This document shows positions 55,191 through 61,980 of a stretch of DNA of 64,000 bases, piece after piece. Origin of the DNA: Mycobacterium sp. 4858 (GTDB taxonomy: Bacteria > Actinomycetota > Actinomycetes > Mycobacteriales > Mycobacteriaceae); contig NZ_LT968775.1 of the NCBI RefSeq assembly GCF_900240975.1, positions 248,001-312,000 of the forward strand, written 5' to 3'. The number at the start of each line of letters is the position of its first letter. Position 1 is the first letter of the stretch. The position numbers and the translations under genes were made by a program. The notes under the pieces were generated by a model. That model made no database searches, was not told the origin of the DNA, and saw only the letters and a program-made list of their open reading frames with translations.

Positions 55191-57063
55191 CCGAATACTG
55201 GGATCGATAGAGCTCTGGACGGGCAGCTCATTGGCAAATATCGGCCCTGCGCGGCAACGCTCTATCCTCGGCGCCCTGCTGGTTGACGCTGGACGGCCGG
55301 TGCCACTGGAGTCCCTTGTCGACCGCGTATGGGGGGACCGACCGCCGGCAGAAGTCCGTAACGTCGTCTATACGTACGTTACCCGGTTGCGCCGCGCATT
55401 AGCTCAGGCCTCGGCGGCGCTGCCCGAGCCGATTAGCCTGGTCAGATCGCCGGCCGGCTATCTGGTTTCGACCGATCTCGGCGCCGTGGATCTCGTGCGG
55501 TTCCGTCGGCTGCTCAAGAGCTCGCAGCAGGAGGGGGTGGACGACCAGGAACGCAGCACGCTGCTCCAGCAGGCGCTGAAGATGTGGCGGGGTGACGCAC
55601 TGGTCGGCATGCATAGCGAGTGGGCGGACGGGGTCCGGCAGACGCTGCGGCAGCTGCACAGCGAGGCGCTCTGCCAGTGGGCGGATGCCGAGATTCGGCT
55701 CGGGCGCCCGAGCGCCGTTCTCGCGGAACTCCGGAATGCGATGCTGAACGACCCACTCTCCGAGCAGCTATGCGAACGCCTGGTGCTCGCGCTCTACATT
55801 GAGGGCCGCACAGTCGACGCCCTTGAGCGCTATGAGTCGATACGCCAGCTGATCGCCAAGGAACTCGGTACGGATCCGTCGCGGCGGCTGCAGCAGCTCT
55901 ATCAAACGATCCTGCGTGGCGAAGCGGTCGATCCCACACCGGCGCCCGAGCGAAGCGGCGACCTGCGCAGTGCCGAGACGCACCAGGTCGTCGAGGTCTC
56001 CCGGCCGACCCTGGTCGTCCCGCAGATGCTTCCGCTCGACCTACCTGACTTCATCGGGCGGGCCGGGGAACTCGATGTGGCCGAGAGAGCCTTGACGCGG
56101 CCGACGGCCTCACAGCCCCCAGTCGTGCTGGTAGTGGGCGGGGGAGGTGTCGGCAAGACCGCGCTGGCCGTGCGCCTGGGGCATCGACACCGGTCCGCCT
56201 TCCCGGACGGGCAGCTGTATGCGGCGCTGCGCCGCAGCGGCGCGCATCCGGCAGACCCCTACGCGGTTCAGGGTCGGCTGCTGCGGGCCCTGGGGACGGA
56301 TCACGACCGCATCCCGACCGACCCAGACGAGCGTTCCGAGGTCTACCAGCTGGCTCTGGCCGGGCGTCGGCTGCTGCTCATACTCGACGATGCCGTCGAC
56401 GATGACCAGGTGCAGCCTTTGCTGCCGAGCAGCCGAGCCACCGCGGTACTGATCACCAGCAGAGGCTGGCTCAGCGCTCGGCCCGGCGCCTGCGTCATAC
56501 AGCTGACGGCCCTGCCGCCCGGCGACAGTGTGCGGCTCCTGACCCACGTACTTGGCAAGGAGCGCGTCAACCGGGAGCCGGCCGCGGCCGCAGCGGTCGC
56601 CCGGTATTGTGGCGGGCTGCCGCTCGCGCGGCGCGCTGCGGCCGTGCGGCTCAACATCCCCCCCCCCTGGTCGCTGCGTCGCTACGCGGAACGGCTCAGG
56701 GAGGGGGCCCGGCGCCTGGACGAGCTGGCCCACAGCTCACTGAGCGTGCGCGCCTGCTTCATGGCGTCGTACGAGACGCTGCCCGCCGATGCCCGCGAAG
56801 CGCTCCGCTGCCTGGCCGATCTGACGGTGGCCGAGTTCGACGCAAATCTGGCATGCCAGTGGCTCGGCAAGGACTTCACCGCAGTCGAGGACACCTGCGA
56901 GAAACTGGTGGAGACCCATTTTCTGACGGTGGCCGAGTCCGCAGTAGCCCAGCACCACACCCGCTACCGCCTCGACGGTCTACAGCGCAGTTTCGCGCGC
57001 GGGCTCAGGGATGACCGTGCCGACGAGACCACGGAGGCGGTGCAGCTCCGTCTAGCGCGCTGA
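55183..57063 (+). CDS. SARP-type transcriptional activator with NTPase domain
   Basis: 626 residues from ATG 55183 (635 from the duplicated ATG 55156; 648 from the upstream frame). An OmpR-like winged helix at about 1-95 (MELRILGSIELW, ESLVDRVWGDRPPAEVRNVVYTYVTRLRRAL), the BTAD helical domain at about 100-250 (WADAEIRLGRPSAVLAELRNAMLNDPL), then an NB-ARC-type NTPase with Walker A GGGGVGKT near 325, LLLILDDAVDDD, AVLITSR and GGLPLA. AfsR-like proteins usually continue into TPR repeats; this one stops before them. It precedes the fabD-acp-KS genes and is their likely activator. A run of ten C at 56658-56667 lies in the coding region. Confidence 0.9.
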   Translation: MELRILGSIELWTGSSLANIGPARQRSILGALLVDAGRPVPLESLVDRVWGDRPPAEVRNVVYTYVTRLRRALAQASAALPEPISLVRSPAGYLVSTDLGAVDLVRFRRLLKSSQQEGVDDQERSTLLQQALKMWRGDALVGMHSEWADGVRQTLRQLHSEALCQWADAEIRLGRPSAVLAELRNAMLNDPLSEQLCERLVLALYIEGRTVDALERYESIRQLIAKELGTDPSRRLQQLYQTILRGEAVDPTPAPERSGDLRSAETHQVVEVSRPTLVVPQMLPLDLPDFIGRAGELDVAERALTRPTASQPPVVLVVGGGGVGKTALAVRLGHRHRSAFPDGQLYAALRRSGAHPADPYAVQGRLLRALGTDHDRIPTDPDERSEVYQLALAGRRLLLILDDAVDDDQVQPLLPSSRATAVLITSRGWLSARPGACVIQLTALPPGDSVRLLTHVLGKERVNREPAAAAAVARYCGGLPLARRAAAVRLNIPPPWSLRRYAERLREGARRLDELAHSSLSVRACFMASYETLPADAREALRCLADLTVAEFDANLACQWLGKDFTAVEDTCEKLVETHFLTVAESAVAQHHTRYRLDGLQRSFARGLRDDRADETTEAVQLRLAR

Positions 57064-57200
57064 CCTGCTATTACACCCCCGGTCAAGACGGGCTCCAGCC
57101 TTGCGCCCATCTCAGTACCCCAGGGTTGACCCCGGCAGCACTTACCAATGCGATCGGCTGGCTGCGCCAGCGTCACACCGGGTCGCGGGAGGAGTACCTC

Positions 57201-58238
57201 ATGACCAGTCGGACCGGCTCTGTCAGTCGCGAGACGCCGCGGGGTTGCCTAGCGATGTTCACCGGACAGGGCTCGCAGCGCCCCGGCATGGCAAGCCACC
57301 TGCTCGACACCTATCCCTCGGCCCAACAGCTGTTCGCCCAGGCCGATGAGATCCTGGGCCTGCCGATGTCGCAGATCTGCGTGACAGGAAGTGCAGAGGA
57401 ACTCGCCCGAACCGAGATCACCCAGCCGGCGATCGCCACGACCAGCCTCGCCATCTGGGATCTGCTGCGGGCAGCCGGCTACCGGCCCGCAGTAATCGCG
57501 GGCCACAGCCTCGGCGAGTATCCGGCTCTGGTCGCCGCCGGGGTGTTGTCCCTCGAGTCGGCCCTGGAGCTGGTGCGGCTGCGCGGCCAACTGATGGGCG
57601 ACGTGGCTCGCGAGGTGCCCGGCGCGATGGCGGCGATAATGGGCCTGCCCGCGGACAAGGTGCTGGCCGCCTGCCGTAGCGCCGACGACGTCGGCGTGGT
57701 CGAAGTCGCGAACTACAACGAGCCGCTGCAGACCGTCATCTCGGGGCATGCCCGCGCCGTAGAGGCGGTGGGCCGGGCCGCGCTGGAGGCCGACGCCGAG
57801 CGGGTCGCGCCGCTGGACGTTGGTGCACCCTTCCATTGCTCGCTGATGGCCGCGGTCAAAGAGCGGTTCACCGAGGCCCTCGCTGCCAAGCGGTTCGCTG
57901 ACCCCACGTTGCCGGTGATCAGTTCGGTCACCGGCACCTACGTTCGCTCGGGCGAGGAGGCCCGGGAACTGCTGCGGGGTCAGCTCACCGGACCGGTCCG
58001 CTGGGTCGACGTGCTGCGCACGGCCGCAAAGCACCCGGTCAGCGCGTACACGGAGATTGGCCCGGGCCGCGTGCTCAGCGGACTCGCCCGGCGAACGCTC
58101 GGAGAGGTCTGCATCCGCTCCACTGGAGACCCGCGTCGCCTGACGGCGCTCTACCGCGAACTGGCACCGGATGCTGGCCCGCCGACGGCCTGCAACAGCC
58201 CGGCCCATCCATTAGCAGCAGTGATCCAAGAAGGGTGA
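57201..58238 (+). CDS. Malonyl-CoA:ACP transacylase (FabD-like)
   Basis: 345 residues. GQGSQRPGM at 22-30, nucleophile Ser103 in AGHSLGEYPALVAAG, the malonyl-selecting Arg in LVRLRGQLM, and His in GAPFHCSLM. It loads malonyl units onto an ACP. ATG 57201 has GGGAGGAG 6 bases upstream. The housekeeping FAS-I has its own transferase and the FAS-II fabD lies elsewhere in mycobacteria, so this copy is probably dedicated to the adjacent ACP. The last 30 residues are a variable tail. The ACP gene begins 7 bases downstream. Confidence 0.92.
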   Translation: MTSRTGSVSRETPRGCLAMFTGQGSQRPGMASHLLDTYPSAQQLFAQADEILGLPMSQICVTGSAEELARTEITQPAIATTSLAIWDLLRAAGYRPAVIAGHSLGEYPALVAAGVLSLESALELVRLRGQLMGDVAREVPGAMAAIMGLPADKVLAACRSADDVGVVEVANYNEPLQTVISGHARAVEAVGRAALEADAERVAPLDVGAPFHCSLMAAVKERFTEALAAKRFADPTLPVISSVTGTYVRSGEEARELLRGQLTGPVRWVDVLRTAAKHPVSAYTEIGPGRVLSGLARRTLGEVCIRSTGDPRRLTALYRELAPDAGPPTACNSPAHPLAAVIQEG

Positions 58239-58245
58239 AGAACAT

Positions 58246-58659
58246 ATGTCTCAACAGGAAAAGAACCTCGACACCGTCGTCCAGGAGGCAGTCGCCGCCG
58301 CGCTAGGCGTCGACATCGAGGAGGTCGTACCCGAGGCCACCCTGCTGGGTGACCTGGACGCCGAGTCCATCGACCTGCTCGACGTCCTGTTCCGCATCGA
58401 AAAGGCGTCGGGCGTAAAGATCAAGGTCGCGGACATGGCCGAACTGCTCCAGGGCGGCATACCCGACGAGGAATTCGCCGACGAGAACGACATCATCAAC
58501 GAGGTCGGATTGGCTCAGCTCAAGAAGTCGCTGCCGCAGATCGATGTGGAGGAACTGGCCGGCAAGCTCACGGCGGACGAGGTGCTGACCCTGTTCACCG
58601 TTCAGAACCTGACGGATCTGGTGACCGAGCGTGCTGCCCGCTCCACAGCGTCAGTGTGA
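58246..58659 (+). CDS. Extended acyl carrier protein, 137 aa
   Basis: The carrier domain has the phosphopantetheine Ser41 in LGDLDAESIDLLDVLFRIEKASG, with ES in place of the usual DS. After the four-helix core the protein carries an insertion (DMAELLQGGIPDEEFADENDIINEVG) and a second helical part ending VLTLFTVQNLTDLVTE. It is nearly twice as long as a typical 80-residue ACP. The composition is very acidic as expected. AAGGG lies 10-14 bases before the ATG. Its own transacylase gene is just upstream and a holo-ACP synthase gene overlaps the 3' end. Confidence 0.9.
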   Translation: MSQQEKNLDTVVQEAVAAALGVDIEEVVPEATLLGDLDAESIDLLDVLFRIEKASGVKIKVADMAELLQGGIPDEEFADENDIINEVGLAQLKKSLPQIDVEELAGKLTADEVLTLFTVQNLTDLVTERAARSTASV

Positions 58660-59224
58660 AACGGGGGAGGGGCGGCCGCCAGACCGCTCCGCCCCGTCGC
58701 CACTGCGGGTGCGGACCGGTGTGGACCTGGTCGAAGTGGCCCGGATAGAGGAGCTGATGACCTCGCAACCCGAGCTGAGGGAACGGGTGTTCACCTCCCG
58801 CGAGCTGGCCTACTGCTATCGGCGCAGAAGGGTGGGCGAGCACCTGGCATGTCGGTGGGCCGCCAAGGAGGCCGTTCTCAAGAGCCTGGGGACCGGGATG
58901 GGCCCGCGGATGGAGTGGACGGATATCGAGGTCGTCAATGACCGTGGCGGACGCCCCACAGTGCGGCTGTACGGCGAGGTGGCCGTCGTCGCCCGATCCC
59001 TAGACATGGACTACATCGACATCTCTCTGAGCCACAGCGGAGGACTCGCTGTCGCTCAGGCCGTCCTGGTGTGCCTGCCCTGCCCCTCGGCGCCGCCCCC
59101 TAACGGGAGCCGCCCGCCCGCGGGGCTTCGGACACAGCACCAGCCCGCACCAGATACGGCAGAAGAAGACGATCCGGCAGGGCAGTCGGATAGGGCAGAA
59201 GGAGGCGATCGGTATGAGGCTTGA
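58631..59224 (+). CDS. Second holo-ACP synthase (AcpS-type), cluster-dedicated
   Basis: The AcpS domain covers GVDLVEVARIEELMTSQPELRERVFTSRELAYC, the RWAAKEAVLKSLG motif with Mg-binding Glu, and DYIDISLSHSGGLAVAQAV. It would phosphopantetheinylate Ser41 of the adjacent ACP. The start is uncertain: GTG 58631 gives 197 residues and a 29-base overlap with the ACP gene; GTG 58709 (VRTGVDLVEV) fits the family start better. The tail after VLVCLPC is a 50-residue low-complexity Pro/Asp/Gln segment not found in normal AcpS. The first AcpS gene (9.25 kb) is clearly distinct. Confidence 0.87.
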   Translation: MLPAPQRQCETGEGRPPDRSAPSPLRVRTGVDLVEVARIEELMTSQPELRERVFTSRELAYCYRRRRVGEHLACRWAAKEAVLKSLGTGMGPRMEWTDIEVVNDRGGRPTVRLYGEVAVVARSLDMDYIDISLSHSGGLAVAQAVLVCLPCPSAPPPNGSRPPAGLRTQHQPAPDTAEEDDPAGQSDRAEGGDRYEA

Positions 59225-59339
59225 CGGCCGGACCGCGCAGCTCGGACTGGGGCGGCCCAAGACTGGCGAAATGGCGCGGTTCCATCCGATGGGCCACGTC
59301 GACGGCGAGCAGATGCCGCGGACGGAGGCGGTGCTATGA
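59214..59339 (+). CDS. Small ORF, 41 aa, inside the ketosynthase cluster
   Basis: ATG 59214 is preceded by AGAAGGAGG at 59197-59205 with 8-base spacing, one of the best ribosome-binding sites in the window. It overlaps the end of the acpS-like gene by 11 bases and the ketosynthase start by ATGA. The product begins MRLDGRTAQLGLGRPKTG and continues with four internal or terminal Met/His-rich stretches to MPRTEAVL. It is basic, with no signal or membrane segment. No family recognised. Its exact fit between two coupled genes argues for real translation. Confidence 0.6.
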   Translation: MRLDGRTAQLGLGRPKTGEMARFHPMGHVDGEQMPRTEAVL

Positions 59340-60607
59340 ACCGCAGGGTAGTCGTGACCGGCATGGGCGCCGTGACCCCGCTGGGCAACGACGCGCCGAG
59401 CACATGGCAGGGATTGGTCGAAGGGCGCAGCGGAGTCGGTCAGCTGACCACGATCGACACCACCGGCTTCGAGGTGACCATCGCCGGCGAGGTTAAGGAC
59501 TTCACGCTCGGCGATGTGGTGCCCAGCTCGGTCGGTCTCCGCCATCTGTTACGGCCGGGCACCTTCGGTGTGGCCGCTGCCTGGGAGGCACTGCGCGACG
59601 CGGCCGTCGACAAGGAGACGTACGACAGCGCGGACATGGGCGTGGCCATGGGGGCGTGCGTGGACCGGCCGGACCTGCAGTGGCTGGTGGACGTCGGCGC
59701 GCTGCGCGACGAGACGGGTCGCGATGACGCGTTCATCCCGTACGCGCCCTCGGACGCGTTGGCCTACAGCCAGAACATCGCCGCGGCGGCCATGGCCCGG
59801 ATGGTTGACGCGACCGGCCCGATGATGGGCCTGTCCACGGCCTGCTCGAGCTCCGGCCACGCCGTTGGGGAGGCGTTTCGCGCCCTACAGGAGGGCGACG
59901 CGACGCTCATGCTCGCCGGCGGCTACGACTCGCTGACGACCTGGCTCGACGTGCTCTGCTTCAACCTGCTGGGCGCACTGACGAAGGACTACAACGACGC
60001 CCCGGAGCGGGCCAGCCGCCCGTTTGACGCTAATCGGTCCGGGTTCGTGCTCGGGGAGGGCGGCATCGTCCTAGTACTGGAGGAACTGGAGGCGGCCCGG
60101 GCCCGCGGGGCGCGCATCCTTGCCGAGATCCTGGGTTACGGCACCAGCTTGAACGCCTGGCGGATAACCGATTCGCCGCCGGACGGCAGCGGAGCCATCG
60201 AATCCATCCAGGCGGCAATCGCGGACGCCGGTCTCGAGCCGGCCGACATCGACTACGTCGTAGCGCACGGCACCAGCACTCCGGGCAACGACCTCTCGGA
60301 GACCACTGCGATCAAGAAGGTGTTCGGTGACGCCGCCGAACGGCTGGTGATTAGTTCACCCAAGTCGATGGCCGGTCATCTCACCGCGGCGGCCGCCGGT
60401 TTGAGCGTGTTGGCGGCCATCGGGGCGATCAACAACTCAGTGGTGCCGCCGACCATCAACCAGGAGGCACCCGACCGGCGTCTCGGCCTCGACTTCGTCC
60501 CGAACACAGCTCGCGAGCGAGACGTGCGGTACGCCCTCGTTAACGCGTTCGCCTTCGGTGGCACCAACGTCGGGCTAGTCGTGGGGCGCTACGAGGAGGA
60601 GCGATGA
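59336..60607 (+). CDS. Beta-ketoacyl-ACP synthase (KS-alpha/FabF-like)
   Basis: 423 residues of thiolase fold. VVVTGMGAVTPLGND at the N-terminus; the catalytic triad is complete: Cys170 in LSTACSSSGHAVGEAF, His311 in VAHGTSTPGND, and His348 in SPKSMAGHLTAAAAG. C-terminal NAFAFGGTNVGLVV is typical of FabF/KS-alpha. It condenses an acyl primer with malonyl-ACP. ATG 59336 has GGAGG 7 bases upstream and overlaps the 41-codon ORF. Its stop overlaps the next gene (ATGA), the usual coupling of KS-alpha/KS-beta pairs in type II polyketide synthases. Confidence 0.93.
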   Translation: MNRRVVVTGMGAVTPLGNDAPSTWQGLVEGRSGVGQLTTIDTTGFEVTIAGEVKDFTLGDVVPSSVGLRHLLRPGTFGVAAAWEALRDAAVDKETYDSADMGVAMGACVDRPDLQWLVDVGALRDETGRDDAFIPYAPSDALAYSQNIAAAAMARMVDATGPMMGLSTACSSSGHAVGEAFRALQEGDATLMLAGGYDSLTTWLDVLCFNLLGALTKDYNDAPERASRPFDANRSGFVLGEGGIVLVLEELEAARARGARILAEILGYGTSLNAWRITDSPPDGSGAIESIQAAIADAGLEPADIDYVVAHGTSTPGNDLSETTAIKKVFGDAAERLVISSPKSMAGHLTAAAAGLSVLAAIGAINNSVVPPTINQEAPDRRLGLDFVPNTARERDVRYALVNAFAFGGTNVGLVVGRYEEER

Positions 60608-61941
60608 CGACCGCGCAGCGGATCCGAACTACAACACCGCACAACGGCACCGGGCGCCAGGTCGTCATCAGTGGTATCGGAGTGCTGACCGCGCTGGGCG
60701 AGGGCCCCGAGGCCAACTGGAAGGCCCTGGTGACCGGCAAGTCCGGGATTGGCCCGATCAGGGCCTACGATCCGTCGCCGCTGCAAACCCGACTGGGTGG
60801 CGAAATCGCCGATTTCGACGCGTCCCGGTTCGCCACCAGGCGCCAGCTGCGCACCATCAACCGAGGCGACTGCCTGGCGCTGGCCGCCGCCCGGCTCGCC
60901 CTCGACGACGCGGACCTGCCGCACACCCAGACTGGCGGCGACGAGCTCGGCCATCGGGCCGGCCTATATCTCGGCGGAAACAAGTCGCTCGGGCGCACTG
61001 AGCAGCTGATCGACGAGCTGAAAACCATCCGCCGGCCAGACGGTACGGCCGACCTCGCGCACCTTGCGCGACACGGCGATCGCATCATGCCGCCACTGTT
61101 CTTCGTCGAGGGGCTGCCCGCCGGCGCGGTGTTCAACATCTCGCAGGTGTACGGCATCCGGGGCTCCAGCAGCTTCTTCGCGGGCTACGCGGACGCCGGT
61201 GCCACCGCGATCGGCCGGGCCATGCGCGCTGTGCGACGCGGGGACGCGGATGTGGCGATCGCAGGCGGCTACGACGACGCCACCAGCTGGTGGTCGATGA
61301 CGCTTCTGGACAGGCTTGGCCTCCTGACCACCCGCAACGAGCGGGGGCACGGGGCGTACCGGCCCTACGACCGGGGCCGCGACGGAGGGCTCCCCGGCGA
61401 GGGCGCCGCGCTGCTGGTGCTCGAGGAGAAGCAAGCGGCGCTCGACCGCGGCGCCCGGATCTATGCAGAGCTCAGCGGTTATGGCGCCGGCCATGACGCT
61501 CGTACACCACCGGCCGCAGACCCGGAGGGACGCGGTTTGGCCCGAGCGGTGCGGCGCTCGCTCGACGACGCCCGGCTGGCTGCCGACGACCTCGGCTACG
61601 TTGCCGCCGACGGCTCCGGGACCCGGCTAGGGGACTCCGGCGAGGCTGCCGCTCTGCGTGCCGCGCTGGGCCCCGCCGTCCGGTCGGTGCCGGTGAGCTG
61701 TGTCAAGCCGCAGACCGGTCATCTCGTCGGGGGCGGCGGTGCGCTCAACGCTGCCGTGGCCGCGCTGGCCCTATACCACGGGTCCGTGCCCGCGACGCTC
61801 AACCTCGATGACCCCGACCCGGCCTGCGATCTGAACCACGTCCGCGGCAGCGCCCGCGAGTCTCAGCCCTCCCATGCGATGGCTCTGGCCCGGGGCATCG
61901 AGGGCCAGGCCGTGGCGCTGACCCTGTCCAGGCACGCGTAA
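60604..61941 (+). CDS. Ketosynthase-like partner without catalytic Cys (KS-beta/chain-length-factor-like)
   Basis: 445 residues with the KS fold (VVISGIGVLTALGEGPEANWKALV; GYDDATSWWSM; LPGEGAALLVLEE). The active-site Cys is missing: where KS enzymes have TACxxG this reads GYADAG (residues 194-199), putting Ala196 at the Cys site. The first His is also replaced (AADGSGTRLGD for HGTGT). The second, in KPQTGHLVGGGGALN, remains. This is the pattern of a chain-length factor that dimerises with an active KS, here the preceding gene, which it overlaps by ATGA. The N-terminal 18 residues are an extra Thr/Gln-rich stretch. Confidence 0.88.
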   Translation: MTTAQRIRTTTPHNGTGRQVVISGIGVLTALGEGPEANWKALVTGKSGIGPIRAYDPSPLQTRLGGEIADFDASRFATRRQLRTINRGDCLALAAARLALDDADLPHTQTGGDELGHRAGLYLGGNKSLGRTEQLIDELKTIRRPDGTADLAHLARHGDRIMPPLFFVEGLPAGAVFNISQVYGIRGSSSFFAGYADAGATAIGRAMRAVRRGDADVAIAGGYDDATSWWSMTLLDRLGLLTTRNERGHGAYRPYDRGRDGGLPGEGAALLVLEEKQAALDRGARIYAELSGYGAGHDARTPPAADPEGRGLARAVRRSLDDARLAADDLGYVAADGSGTRLGDSGEAAALRAALGPAVRSVPVSCVKPQTGHLVGGGGALNAAVAALALYHGSVPATLNLDDPDPACDLNHVRGSARESQPSHAMALARGIEGQAVALTLSRHA

Positions 61942-61980
61942 GCGGGCGAACGCTGCTGTTCAGAGAGGGAGCAGACGAAA

